DNA from: Thiosocius sp963719025
GTDB taxonomy: Bacteria > Pseudomonadota > Gammaproteobacteria > Chromatiales > Chromatiaceae
Reading direction: 5' to 3'
DNA: 64,000 nucleotides
NCBI GenBank assembly: GCA_963719025.1
Contig: CAVRBK010000047.1
Span: forward strand, 1 to 64,000
Part shown: in pieces, positions 17,494-29,023 of the stretch
Layout: each line of letters begins with the position of its first letter
How positions within the stretch are numbered: the first letter of the stretch is position 1
The notes under the pieces: generated by a model
What the model was told of the DNA's origin: nothing
What the model saw: only the letters and a program-made list of their open reading frames with translations
Database searches by the model: none
Translations under genes and position numbers: made by a program

Positions 17494-19732
17494 ATGAAGC
17501 GCTGGATTAAGGGGTTCTTGGTCGGGATATTCGTCGCGATTGTTGGCGTCGGGCTTGGCCTTTCCCCGCTCGGCGCCGGTTTCGAACAGAACGTGGGGAT
17601 CGCCTGGCTGTTCAAGGTACGAGGTGTTGTTGAAGCCCCCGGGGACGTGGTGGTGATTGCCATGGACAGCCGTACGGGTGAGAACCTGGGACTACCGACA
17701 CTTCCACGCGATTGGCCCCGATCGATGCACGGTCGTCTGGTAGACGAACTGATGGCCAGGGGCGCATCGACGATCGTCTTCGACGTGCACTTTGGCAGGG
17801 AGAAGTCGCCGGCGGACGACCAGTTGTTCGTCGACGCCGTGCAACGGGCGGGCCGCGTCATACTTGTCGAGTTGTTGACCGGCAAGCGCCAGCCGATCAG
17901 TGATCAGCAGGGGCGGCACGTAGGCATGGTCTGGGCGGAAGAACTGTTGCCGCCGTTGCCGGCCCTCGCCGAGGCCGCGGCCGGTCTGGCGACATTTCCG
18001 CTCCCGAAAGAGGGGGCGTCGGTGCATCAGTTCTGGGTGTTCAAGGAAAGCACCGATAATGCGCCGACCCTGCCGGCGGTAGCCCTGCAGTTGCATGCCC
18101 GGGAGCAGACGACGGGCCTTGTGGGCCTGATTGACGCGGTCGCACCCGATGCGCACGCTACACTTCCACCGCTCGACAAGGCCTTCAGTGAGGCCGGGGA
18201 ATTGCGCAACTTCATGCGTGCGCTGCGCGCCATCTACATCGGTGCACCGGACACGCTCGGTGCCGTTGAATCGACCAGCCCCACCGAGCCACCCATATTG
18301 CTGGAACAGGCGCTGGAGGGGCTCTATGCCGGGGAGGCGAACCGCTTCCTCAATTTCTACGGTCCGCCGGGCACGATCACAGACGGTGCCCTACCATGCG
18401 GTCATCCGGGGGGGCGATCCGAACGTGCTCCGAGGAAGCCCTGGATTTCGCCGGCAAGGTCGTGTTCGTCGGTTACTCGGACCTCTTCGATCCGGGGCAG
18501 CCGGATCGTTTCTACACCGTCTTTACGCGCGAGGATGGCGTCGACCTCAGCGGGGTCGAGATCGCCGCCACGGGCTTCGCCAATCTGCTGACCAATCGTT
18601 CGCTCACCCCGGTGGAAGGCTGGACCGCGATCGCGATGCTGGCGGTGTTTGGCCTGCTCATCGGCCTGTTGGTCTATGCGCTGCCGGCGCTACACGGGCG
18701 TGCCGGTCGCGTTTTTGCTGGCTGCCGCCTACGGGTTTGCGGCCCAGCAGGCATTCAACGGGTCGGCGATCCTGGTGCCGATCGCCACGCCGCTGCTGGT
18801 GCAGGCCCCGCTGGCGCTGTTCATCGGCCTGCTCGGCCAGTACCTGCTGGAGCGCCGGCGCGGCCAGCGCATCAGTGATGCGATCAACTACTACCTGCCG
18901 GACGATATCGCACGCGATCTGGCCCAGGACAGGTTCGATGCCGCAAAGATCAACAAGGTCGTGTACAGCACCTGTCTGGCGACCGACATGGCCGGCTTCT
19001 CGACCGTCTCCGAGCAGCTGCCGCCGGGCGAACTGGCCGAGTATCTCAACGACTATTTCGAGACGCTGGCGGCACCACTGAAAAAGCATGGCGTGCATGT
19101 CACCGAGTTCCGGGCCGACGCGATCATGTGTGCCTGGACCGCCGATGAGGTCTCACCCGAACCGCGCCGCAAGGCGCTGCTCGCGGCGCTGGAGGCCGGC
19201 GAGGCGATCAAGGATTTCAAACAACGGCACGCCGATGGCGGAGGCGCGCCTGCGCATCGGTCTGGAGGCGGGCTGGGTCTACGTCGGACACGCGGGCGGC
19301 GGCGGGCGCTTCGTCTACAGCATCGTCGGCGACTCAGCCAATACCGCGTCGCGTGTCGAGGGGCTGAACAAGCACGTCGGGACCGAGATCCTGGCGACCG
19401 GCGATGTGGTCGAGGGCTTCGAGAACCTGGTGACCAGATATCTGGGTGCCTTCCAGTTCGTCGGCAAGACCGAGGCAATCCCGATTTACGAGGTCATGGC
19501 GCTGCGCGAAACGGCCACGGACCAGCAGCTTGCGCTGCGCGATTCGTTCAAAGGGGCGATGCTTGACTACGAGCAGGGCGCCTGGCAGGCGGCTGCGGAG
19601 CAACTTGAAGCCATACTGGCCGATTTTTCCGATGACGGCCCTGCGAAGTTCCTCCTGGCCCGTTGCCGCCGATTCGTGAGCGATCCCGACACCGCGCCGG
19701 AACCGGGTGTGATCCGGATGGATTCAAAGTAA
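17494..19732 (+). CDS. CHASE2-domain class III adenylate/guanylate cyclase (several frameshifts)
   Basis: Membrane-bound nucleotide cyclase with an extracytoplasmic CHASE2 sensor. Order: transmembrane helix (FLVGIFVAIVGVGLGLSPL), CHASE2 domain to about 18,600 (landmarks FDVHFGREKSP, FLNFYGPPGT, FVGYSDLFDPGQPDRFYTVF), two or three transmembrane helices (18,600-18,850), then the cyclase domain with TDMAGFSTVSEQLPPGELAEYL (first metal-binding Asp), EFRADAIMCAW (second Asp) and GDSANTASRVEGLNK (Asn and Arg). The frame changes near 18,380, 18,430, 18,690 and 19,230. In each case deleting one base restores family sequence, so I read it as one functional gene. In the strand carrying the second Asp, the position often occupied by the purine-recognising Lys appears to be Glu, so ATP versus GTP preference is uncertain. 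Confidence 0.85.
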
Positions 19733-19877
19733 GCGGTCGTGCAGGCCGATGCGTCACGATCGATCCTGCCAAGCCCTGTTTCGGCGGTCGACAGGGGTGA
19801 ATTGTGTCAGATCTTTTTCCAATGCCGCCATCGTCCAGGTTGGGCAATTTTCTAACCCATTGTCATAAAATGAAAAA

Positions 19878-19906
19878 TTGATAATGGTTTAAATATTGCA
19901 TGATAT
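19878..19906 (+). promoter_or_regulatory. Putative sigma-70-like promoter in an AT-rich island
   Basis: TTGATA (19878-19883) and TGATAT (19901-19906) are separated by 17 bases in the most AT-rich stretch of this part of the window, upstream of the surface-protein gene. An inverted repeat, AATATTG (19892-19898) and CAATATT (19909-19915), overlaps the -10 box and could be an operator. Confidence 0.35.
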
Positions 19907-20013
19907 TTCAATATTTTAGCGATAAGAAATGGATTCGTGGCAACTGGAAGAACGTCGTGCACACCTCGACGGATCCCGATAGCCGCGGAGTGGCAAGCAT
20001 CATGGGGGCAGTT

Positions 20014-20887
20014 ATGTACGAAGGGCAGGATCTGAACAAAAAGCTGGATCAGTACGCGGTCACGGCGAAGGGATCGACCGCAGGCACGCGTTCGATCGGT
20101 GAGATCGCCGGCTTTGCGGCAGCGGCGGGTGCCTCGCTGGCAATGGCCGGGGCGGCAGATGCGAGTATCGTCTATAGCGGTACGGTGGCGGACGACTCAA
20201 GGACGTTCACGGTAGTACCGAACAGCTTTAGCAATTCAGCTTTGTCGTTCGATCTCGACGGCGACAGTAGCGCGGATGTGAAGATTGAGGGTGCTTTTTT
20301 TTCCTCATTCGCTGGATCGACACTCAATGGAAGTTTCTCTTACGGGAGTTTCAGCGGCGACGGCAAAATTGGAGGCGTTGAATGGTGCGGCGCTGCTGAA
20401 TCTTGCCAATGCCTCTGCTGCTGCGGCACCGGGGTCGTTCGATGCTTCAAAACTGAGCGGCGGGGAGACCATCGACCCTGCGCAGTTCTTCAATGCGAAT
20501 TCCGCCGGCTGGTCGAATAGGCGTATCAGTCTCCTCCGCCAACTACTTCGCGCCCTGCAGACTTACAACGGGAACTTCAAACCGACCGCCGAAGGCCTGG
20601 TTGGCATCAAGCTGGGAAGTGGAAACGTCGGTTGGATCAGGCTCGAATTGACCGATATCGCCTTCGACGCTTCGCAGTTGCCCAGCACCGCGGATTACAC
20701 GTTTGCGGGCACCGTCAGGATCGTCGACTGGGCGTTCGAGAGCTGTGGAACGAGCATCGTTGCCGGTGCGACCTCTGGGGGCGATGCCTGTGCGGCGGTG
20801 CCGGTGACATCGCCGCTTGCGCTGTTGGCTGCCGGTGCGCTGGGCGTCGGCGCGTTTCGTCGACGCAAAGGCCAGAAAGCGGCCTGA
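20014..20887 (+). CDS. Secreted surface protein with a PEP-CTERM-like C-terminal sorting signal (frameshifts)
   Basis: The N-terminus has a leader before a cleavable signal: MYEGQDLNKKLDQYAVTAK, then IGEIAGFAAAAGASLAMAGA, followed by a DASIVYSG mature start. The body is rich in Gly, Ser and Asn strands. The C-terminus is a tripartite sorting tail: AAVPVTSP motif, hydrophobic LALLAAGALGVGAF, then the basic cluster RRRKGQKAA. This layout matches PEP-CTERM-type proteins anchored and processed by exosortase-like enzymes, though the motif word is variant. The frame changes near 20,370 (an extra A in the AAAA run) and apparently twice near 20,515-20,565; removing extra bases gives a continuous protein of about 290 residues. 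No exosortase is in the window. Confidence 0.65.
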
Positions 20888-20912
20888 CCTTTTCCGCGGC
20901 GCTGAACAAACA

Positions 20913-20948
20913 GCGCACCGGCTGCCAGAAAGCACGCAGCCGGCGCGC
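20913..20948 (+). terminator. Strong hairpin after the surface-protein gene
   Basis: Arms GCGCACCGGCTGC (20913-20925) and GCAGCCGGCGCGC (20936-20948) pair over 13 positions with one mismatch and a 10-base loop. It starts 25 bases after the stop codon. There is no T-run, so it may attenuate or protect the transcript end rather than act as a classical terminator. Confidence 0.4.
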
Positions 20949-21082
20949 CGCCGTACTGTCGGTCCCGTGGTCCTCTGTGGCATCGCTTGATGCGTGATAT
21001 CGCTGCCTGCCTTCCGCTGCGATCCGCTACACCGCTATCCTTACTCTGACGACAACTCAATTCTGCGGACGGTGCATTCAGC

Positions 21083-23987
21083 ATGCAAGACCCATCCGGG
21101 CGCAATGACCCGCAAAAAAAGGTACTGGTGATCGGCTGGGATGCGGCCGACTGGAAGGTGATCAATCCGCTGATCGATCAGGGCAAGATGCCGCACACGG
21201 CGGCGCTGGTCGAGCGCGGGGTGATGGGCGACCTGGCGACTCTGCACCCGGTGCTGTCGCCGATGCTGTGGACCACGCATCGCCACCGGCAAGCGGCCCT
21301 ACAAGCACGGCATCCTCGGCTTCACCGAGCCGACCCCGGACGGCGGCTCGGTGCAGCCGGTCTCGCAGCTGTCGCGCAAGACCAAGGCGATCTGGAACAT
21401 CCTCAACCAGCAGGGCCTGCGCAGCCACGTGATCGGCTGGTGGCCGAGCCACCCGGTCGAGCCGATCAACGGGGTGATGGTCTCCAATCACTTCCACACC
21501 GCGGTCGGGCCGCCCGAGGAGCCCTGGCCGCTCGCACCCGGCATGGTGCACCCGAAGCGGGTCGAGGAGACGCTGGCGGAGCTGCGGCTCAATCCCAACG
21601 AACTGATCGCCGAGCAGGTCCTGCCGTTTGTGCCCGAGGGCCGCCGAGATCGACCAGGACAAGGATCGGCGCCTGGCCTCGGTGATGAAGATCCTGGCCG
21701 AGTGCACCACGGTGCATGCCGCGGCGACCTGGGCGCATGCAGAACGAGCCCTGGGACTTCATGGGGGTCTACTACGACGCCATCGACCACTTCTGCCACG
21801 GTTTCATGAAATACCACCCGCCGCGCCGCCCGCATATCCCGGAGCGCGACTACGAGCTCTATCAGCGGCGTGGTCGAGGCCGCTTACCGCTTCCACGACA
21901 TGATGCTCGGCGCGATGCTGGCGATGGTCCCCGAGGACACCACGGTCATCATCTGTTCCGACCACGGCTTCCATCCCGATCATCTGCGCCCGGTGCGGCT
22001 GCCCAAGGAGCCCGCCGCGCCAGCGATCGAGCACCGCGATCTCGGCGTGTTCATCATGGCCGGTCCCGGCATCAAAAAGGACGCGTTGATCCATGGCGCG
22101 AACATGCTCGACATCACGCCGACCATCCTGACGCTCTACGGCCTGCCGGTCGGTGAGGACATGGACGGCAAGCCGCTTGCTCGACGCCTTCGAGGAGCCG
22201 CCCGACGATCGAGTCGATCCCGAGCTGGGACGAGGTGCCGGGCGACGATGCCCGGCTGAGCGAGCGAGCAGCAGTACGATCCGATCGCCGCCAAGGAGGC
22301 GATGGATCAGCTGGTCGCACTGGGCTACGTCGAGGCCCCGGGGGAAGACCGCGAGCAGGTCGATCCGCAACACGGTGCGCGAGATGCGCTACAACCTGGC
22401 GCGTGCCTACATGGACGGTGGTTTCTATGCCCAGGGCGAGGAGATTCTGGAAGAGCTCTACGACGCCGAGCCGGACCAGTACCGCTTCGGCGTGCACCTG
22501 GCCATCTGTTACCGGACCGCACGCAAGGTGCCGCAATTGCGTGCCCTGGTGGAGCGCATGACCCGCGACCGCCAGGCCGCGGCCGCCCAGGCCGGCGAAG
22601 ACCTGCAAGGCCTTTGTCGAACGGCGTCGAAGCGCGCCAGGAGGCGGCGGGACAGCTCACCGCCGAGGGCGAGATCGACCCCGCGGAACTGACCGAGGAA
22701 GAGGCGCGGGAATACGACGACCTGCGCCTGACCGCCCGCTTCAGCACCTTCGACCTGGACTACCTGATGGGCTGGGTGCTGATGGCCGAGGGCGAGCCCG
22801 AACAGGCCCTGAAGCACCTGCAACGCGCCGGTCAGGCCCAGCCGCGCAGGCCCGGGCCTGCATGTGCAGATCGGCGAGGCGCTTGGGCGCCTTGCGCCAG
22901 TGGCCCGAGGCGGAGCAGGCCTTCCGTCGGGCACTGGCGATCGATCCACGCGACCCGCATGCGCTGCTCGGTGTGGCCAAGGCCTGCCTGCGCCAGAAGC
23001 GGGTGGAAGAAGGGGTGGCCGCGGCACTCGAGTCGATCGGCTGTCTGTACCAGAACCCGATGGCGCACTACATCCTCGGGCTGGGTCTGTTCCGCATGAA
23101 GGAATACCGGCGCGCGGCGCAGGCAGTCCGTGTCGCGGTCTCGCTGAATCCGAACTTCGAACGCGCCCACCGTTTCATGGCCCGTTATGCGCGGCGGGTG
23201 GAGCGGGACATCGAGAAGTCGCTCGAGCATCTGGCCGTGGTGCGCCACATCCGAGCCGAGCGGCGCGCGAAGCGCGGTCAGCGCGCCGAAGAGGGGCTGT
23301 CCGGTTGGCATTGACCGGCTGGCGCCCGAGTATCGATCAGGAAGGGCGACAGCTCCCTTACGACGCCTCACCGGCGCCGCTGGTCGACAAGAGCATGCGG
23401 TGCCCGACGATCCTGCCGAGTGCGTCACCGTGGTGGCCGGGCTGCCGCGCTCCGGCACCTCGATGATGATGCAGATGCTGGCCGCCGGCTCATTGCCGGT
23501 GCTCACCGATGGCAAGCGCTCGGCCGACGCCGACAATCCGCGCGGTTATTTCGAGCTGGAGGATGCCACCCGCCTGCGCAAGGACAGGGACTGGCTGCGG
23601 GCGGCCAAGGGGCATGCGGTGAAGATCGTCGCCCAGCTGCTGCCGTTTCTGGCGGCCGATCTGCCGTACCGGGTGGTGTTCATGGATCGCGACCTGCGAT
23701 GAAGTCCTGAGTTCTCAGCAGGTGATGCTGGAAAACCTCGGGCGTGAACGGCCGAAGCTGAGCGACGAGCAGTTGCAGGCGGCCTTTCGGCAGCAGCTCC
23801 AGCAGGTTCGCGCTCTGGCTGGCCAGGCAGCCGAACATCAAGACGCTGTTCGTCTCCCACCGGGAGGCCCTCGATGCCCCGTTGAAGGTGGCAGAGGAGG
23901 TCAACGTCTTCCTGGGCTGGCGGGCTGGACACGCAGGCTATGGCGAGTGTCGTGGAGCCGGCGCTGTACAGGCAGCGCGCGACATGA
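21083..23987 (+). CDS. Type I phosphodiesterase/alkaline-phosphatase-like protein with TPR and sulfotransferase regions (many frameshifts)
   Basis: From ATG at 21083 the protein starts VLVIGWDAADWKVINPLI, the metal-binding opening of type I phosphodiesterase/nucleotide pyrophosphatase enzymes. Further landmarks are ATGKRPYKHGILGFTEP, the DFMGVYYDAIDHFCHGFM block, and the metal-site SDHGFHPDHLRP. Then come TPR-like helices (22,380-23,230). From about 23,330 there is a sulfotransferase region with the PAPS-binding loop VVAGLPRSGTSMMMQML and a late FVSHREALDAPLKVAEEVNVFLGW block, ending at 23987. More than a dozen frame changes occur. In every one I resolved, removal of one extra base (two near 23,400) restores the sequence, and doing so also removes the apparent stop at 23312. 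I therefore infer one fused protein. Two adjacent genes remain possible. Confidence 0.7.
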
Positions 23988-24338
23988 GCTGCGTGTTGGC
24001 GGTCGTAGGCGCCATGCTGGCACGTCGGACGATGAAGCGTCGGGGCGAATCTCTAGATGCGGGTTGAGCCGATTATTGCCTGCGCGGGTTCGGTCGTGAG
24101 CCCTCGGGCGCGGCTGGCACTGAGTTCCCATAACATGCTAGCTTCGGCCAGATGTGGCCGAAATGACACCCCGGAAGCCTTGTACGGACAAACAGCGGGG
24201 GGCGCGCTCCGGTTAGAGGAATCCCCTTTCGAACGGCACGAATTGCACTGGGTCAGAGCCTTGGGCAGGTATCGTTTTTCCGCGTCGCGGGGTTTTCAGG
24301 GACAAAAGAATGGAAGACCGGAACGGGGAGACTTTCCG
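23988..24338. other. Intergenic stretch before the FecR-type gene
   Basis: About 350 bases with no recognisable gene. Because insertion errors are frequent nearby, the start of the next gene cannot be fixed precisely within this stretch. Confidence 0.35.
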
Positions 24339-27300
24339 ATGCTGCGACGTGGACCGTATTCATATGGCAGGGCTGTATTGCCACCATCCTTCTTTTCGTT
24401 TATGGCTACGCACTGGCCGATTGCCAGACAGCCGTCGGCGAGTTCGTCTCGGTCACCGGTGCGGTTGATGTGCAGACGAGCGGCGCCGCAGCCTGGCTGG
24501 CCGGCCAGGCTCGATACCCGGCTTTGCGAGGGCGACACCATCCGCGTCGGTCGACGCAGCCGCGCGGCCGTGACCCTGATCAACGATGCGGTGCTGCGGA
24601 TCGATCAGAACACCACGATGCGCCTGATCGACATCACCCCGGAGGAGGAAGAGAGCTCGCTGCTCGATCTGTTCAGCGGCGCCTTCCAGTCGTTCAGCCG
24701 CAAGCCGAAGTATCTCAAGGTCAACACGCCATATCTGAACGGTTCGGTCGAGGGGACGGAGTTCGTCGTCCGCGTGTTGGACGACGCGGCCGTCATCACG
24801 GTGTTCGAGGGCGTGGTGCTCGCCGCCAACGAGCAGGGCCAGGTCGCGGTGAACGCGGGTGAATCGGCCCGCGCCGCGAAGGGGCAGGCGCCGCAGCGAC
24901 GGACTCTGGTCAAGCCACGTGACAGGTGCAGTGGGCACTGTTCTACCCGCCGATCCTTTCCGCCCGGCCTGATGCAGCGGGTTCACCGGCGCTCGCACGA
25001 AGCGGCGAATTGTGCCGCCAACGGCAACACTCGCCTGCGCCTTTGCCGCGCTCGACGAGGTGCCCGCAGGTGCGCGGGATGCGCGGTTCTTCGTCGCGCG
25101 GGCGGCCACACTGTTGTCGGTCGGTCGAGTCGATGCCGCGCGTAGCGATATAGATGAGGCAATCAAGCGGGATGCCGCGGCCGGGCAGGGCTATGCCCTG
25201 CGCGCGGTGATCGCGGTCGCATTGAACAATAACGCGGCGGCACTGGCCGACGGCCGTCGGGCGGTCGAACTGAGCCCGGATTCGGTGGCCGCAAAGATCG
25301 CGTTGTCATATGCGCTGCAGGCCGGCCTGCAGCTCGAAGAGGCACGCGACACGCTGCTTCAGGCGGTAGCAGAGCAGCCAGGCGATGCATTGGCCTGGGC
25401 CCGGCTGGCCGAGCTGCACCTGTCGCTGGGCGACCGCAAGGCCTCGAATGCCGCTGCACAGCGTGCGGTGGCGCTACAACCGGGCCTGAGCCGAACCCAG
25501 AACGTGCTCGGTTTTGCCGCGCTGTCCGAAATTCGCGTTGAAGCGGCGCGCGATGCCTTCGAGCAGGCAATCGCGTCGGATTCGGCCGACCCGCTGCCTC
25601 GTCTGGGTCTGGGTCTGGCGAAGATACGCAGTGGGCAGTTGGAGGAGGGACGTCGCGATGTGGAGGCGGCGGTCGCCCTGGATTCGAACAACGCACTTTT
25701 GCGAGCCTATCTCGGCAAGGCCTATTTCGAAGAGCGCCGCGGTCCGCTCGATGCCCAACAACTGCGTATCGCGAACGAGCTCGACCCGCTCGACCCGACG
25801 GCCTTCCTGTATGACGGAATCCGTCTCCAGACCGAGAACCGGCCGGTTGAGGCATTGGGCCAACTCGAGGAGTCGATCAAGCTGAACGACAATCGTGCGG
25901 TGTACCGCAGCCGCCTGTTGCTCGATCAGGATCGTGCAGCGCGCAGTGCCAGTCAGGCACGGGTGTTCAATGACCTCGGATTCAGCGGTTCAGGCCGGAA
26001 CGCTGCGACCCGCTCCCTGACGCTGGACCCATCCAGCGCTTCTGCGCACCGCTTTCTGTCCGATAGCTACAGCCAGGTGCGCCGACGCGAAATCTCACGT
26101 GTCAGTGAGCTGCTACAGGCACAGATGCTGCAGGATGTGAATATCAGTCCGGTGCAGCCCAGTACCAGTGAGACCACGCTGAATACGGTGACGGGCAGCG
26201 GTCCGTCCAGTGTGGGTTTCAATGAATTCACCCCGCTGTTCGAACGCAATGCGGTGCAGCTCAACCTGGCGGGGGTTTTAGGCAGCAACGACACCCGAAG
26301 CGGCGAAGCGGTGGTTTCGGCGGTATACGACCGGGTCTCGATCAGTGCGGGAGCCTACGACTATGAGAGCGACGGCTGGCGCGACAACAACGGACTTGAA
26401 CAGGACATCTACAACCTGTTTGCGCAGGCGGCACTGACGCCCGACCTCAACCTGCAGTTCGAGTTGCGACACCGGGAATCGACCGAGGGAGACCTGGCGT
26501 TCAACTTCGATCCGGATAATTTTCTCACCAACCAGACCTATGAGCGCCAGCTGGATACTACGCGTGTAGGACTGCGTTATTCGCCGGCACCTTCGTCCGA
26601 TATTCTGGTTTCGCACATCTACAGCAAGCGTGAAGACATCCAGAAGGATGCCGATTTCCCAACCTTTGACTTCCAGGGCAAGGGGGAAGCCGAGGGGTAT
26701 CAGACAGAGGCGCAGTTCATCTATAAGCAAGACGCGGTGAATGTGATCGCCGGGATTGCGTACAGCGACATCGACTTGACCCAGGAGACGTCCGGTTATT
26801 TCTGCCTGCCACCGTTTGCTCCTTTTTGTCCACCCTCGCTGCCGTTTTTTCCGCCGCTTGTGGATTTCGCCGAATCGTTGACCGGCAACATCGAACACCC
26901 GCACGGCTACGTCTACGCGAACATCAGCCTTTCAGAAGGACTGGTCGCCACCCTGGGCGCCTCCTATGACAGCTATGAACAGAGGTTGGGCCCTGTGCGG
27001 CCGCTGGAAAAGGACAGTTTCAACCCGAAAGTAGGTCTGCAGTGGGCGGTGAATGATGCGTTGACGCTGCGCGCGGCTGGGTTCCGGGTGTTGAAGCCGG
27101 CGCTGCTGGCCAATCGCACGTTGGAACCGACCCAGGTTGCCGGGTTCAATCAGTTTTTCGACGACGTCAATGGCACGGTGTCGACGCGTCTCGGCGCCGG
27201 GTTCGACTGGATGCCGGTCTCGAACCTGACGATAGGGGGCGAGGCGACGATGAGGGAACTGGAAGAACCGATCCGGGACTCGGTGGATGGGTTCTACTAT

Positions 27301-27762
27301 GAGGATCGGGACGAACGCACGCATCGCCTTTATGCCTATTGGACGCCGACCAGTGACATGGCGGTTACTGGTGAGGTCGTCTACGACCGTTACCGCAGTG
27401 ATCAGCGGATTCCGTCGGACCTGCCCCAGAGGGTGAGGACCGTGAGCGTGCCTGTTGCACTGCGCTATTTTATGCCTGGCGGTTTTTACGCCGGGCTCGG
27501 TGGCACCTACGTCGATCAGGAGGTGCAACGCCCATCCTCCTCGACCCTGGCCAGCGGTAGTGACGATTTCTTCCTGGTCGATTTCGCGATGGGTTATCGT
27601 TTGCCGAATCGTCGGGGTGTGATCAGCCTGGAGGTCAAGAACGCGTTCGATCAGTCGTTCAATTTCCAGGATGACAGCTATCGGGGTGTTGCCGATGAGC
27701 CGTCGACTGGACCCTATTTTCCGGAACGCACCATCCTTGGCCAGGTCATCGTGAATTTCTGA
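24339..27762 (+). CDS. FecR-domain, TPR, outer-membrane-barrel fusion protein (N-terminal frameshifts)
   Basis: The N-terminus has a hydrophobic leader (IATILLFVYGYALA), then a FecR-type domain (24,430-24,890): VGEFVSVTGAVDVQ, CEGDTIRVGRRSRAAVTLIN, VNTPYLNGSVEGTEFVVRV. TPR repeats follow from about 25,030 to 26,100 (for example RRAVELSPDSVAAKIALSYA). The rest (26,200-27,762) is a beta-barrel resembling TonB-dependent-receptor barrels, ending in a terminal Phe (ILGQVIVNF), without an obvious plug domain or TonB box. The frame changes near 24,510, 24,922 and about 25,020; from there to the stop it is open for 2.7 kb. The likely role is an outer-membrane assembly or polymer-export component. The start is uncertain. 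Confidence 0.75.
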
Positions 27763-27921
27763 ATGGACTGCAGGCCAGCCGACGGGAGAGTCGTGGGTTG
27801 ATCGGGCATGATGGTTACAAGGGTTGGTAGCGCGGCGTTGCTATGAATCTGTTGGGCCCCGAAACCGCTGCCGATAAGCAAACGTTGGTTGGCACTGTCG
27901 GCCCGTTCCCTTGTAGCCCGC

Positions 27922-27948
27922 AAAAAAACGCCCACCGCGAGGTGGGCG
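27922..27948 (-). terminator. Rho-independent terminator of the secreted-protein pair
   Basis: Read on the minus strand: CGCCCACC, loop TCGC, GGTGGGCG, then TTTTTTT. An 8-bp perfect stem with a T-run, 33 bases after the stop of the gene ending at 27981, makes a textbook terminator for that operon. Confidence 0.9.
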
Positions 27949-27980
27949 TGTTCATTGGTGCGAACAACGGTCTGACCAGA

Positions 27981-28910
27981 TCAGTAGGCCCAGCAGGTCC
28001 GGATGCCGTTCAGTGTGCGGCAGAAGTAGGGGTCTCCGTTCCACTGATCGATGCGCGTGACCTGGCCGGGACCACCCGAGGAGGGATCGCGGCAGGCGTT
28101 CGGGTCGCCTTCGCCCGCTGACGGATCGCATTGTGTCAGCGGCTCATCATCTGGCGTAACGACGCAGGTCTGCTCGTTTGGCATCGATGGAGGCTGCTGC
28201 ACTGTGCCATCGTCGCTTCGCAGAACCTTGGGTTCGAATATCACTTTCTCGGTAGTGCCGGCGGCGTCGTCGAAGCTGGAGGCTGTCTCGCAGACGGGTA
28301 TCGGCGGCGCTGCGCTCAACGCAGGATTCTCCGTTACCTCGTCAGGATCAGGGTAGCAGAATGTGACGTCGTATGGATTGATCTGGAAAAATCCATCGCC
28401 GTCGCTGAACAGCTTCAAATCGGTATCTTTGCCGACTCCCACCGGCCCGTAGAAGTAGGTATAGGCACGCGCTCGATCTGGTCGCTCGCTTTCGTAACCG
28501 AACTGGCATTGCGACACGATCACCGAGCTGATCGAGTTTGGGACTATCACCTCTTGGCCGGGTGCTGAAACGGGCACCAGAGACCAACTGACGGTACCGT
28601 TCTGATCAATCTGGCAAATGATTCCCTCTGCGGATGGGTAAACTGATTGATCGCTCAGCGGGGAGCAGTAGCGGACGGTGTCTTCTGCGAAAGCCGAGAA
28701 GTTCACGCTCACCAATCCAGCGCTGCAGTTTGCCGCCTCTACACCGCCGACCTCCCCACAAAGGAAGGATTGGTCTTCGGCATAGACGTCTACCGCGACA
28801 GAGTTCTCGCTCGGTGGGTTGGGGTAAATTTGGCCGAATACCGAGGAGGAAACCAACAGGCCGGCCATGGCGAGGCCGAGTGTCGTGTAGGTCGTTTTGA
28901 AAGTGTTCAT
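27981..28910 (-). CDS. Secreted protein of unknown family with Cys-rich conserved C-terminal tail
   Basis: Start at ATG 28910, supported by GGAG eight bases upstream and by a clean signal peptide (YTTLGLAMAGLLVSSSVFGQ). About 309 residues, exported, with many Cys (likely disulfides) and no transmembrane helix after the signal. I do not recognise a domain. The last 17 residues, DPYFCRTLNGIRTCWAY, are nearly identical to the end of the next gene upstream (29024-29917), although most of the two bodies differ. The two genes form one operon closed by the terminator at 27922. A surface or extracellular role is inferred from export and the disulfide-type Cys. Confidence 0.75.
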   Translation of the reverse strand: MNTFKTTYTTLGLAMAGLLVSSSVFGQIYPNPPSENSVAVDVYAEDQSFLCGEVGGVEAANCSAGLVSVNFSAFAEDTVRYCSPLSDQSVYPSAEGIICQIDQNGTVSWSLVPVSAPGQEVIVPNSISSVIVSQCQFGYESERPDRARAYTYFYGPVGVGKDTDLKLFSDGDGFFQINPYDVTFCYPDPDEVTENPALSAAPPIPVCETASSFDDAAGTTEKVIFEPKVLRSDDGTVQQPPSMPNEQTCVVTPDDEPLTQCDPSAGEGDPNACRDPSSGGPGQVTRIDQWNGDPYFCRTLNGIRTCWAY

Positions 28911-29023
28911 CTGATTTCTCCGGAGATCTGAACCGCCTGGAATGCCTGCGACGGAGCCGGCAGCAGCCAAGTCAGCAGCTGTTGTACCGGGCGTGGTCTG
29001 GTTGTTTGATGTCTTCCCTTTCA

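Noticed and set aside
17494..24900. Programmed frameshifting as the cause of the many frame changes
   Set aside because: Too many sites, no shared slippery heptamer or downstream structure, and the direction is simply one extra base each time; sequencing insertion is simpler.
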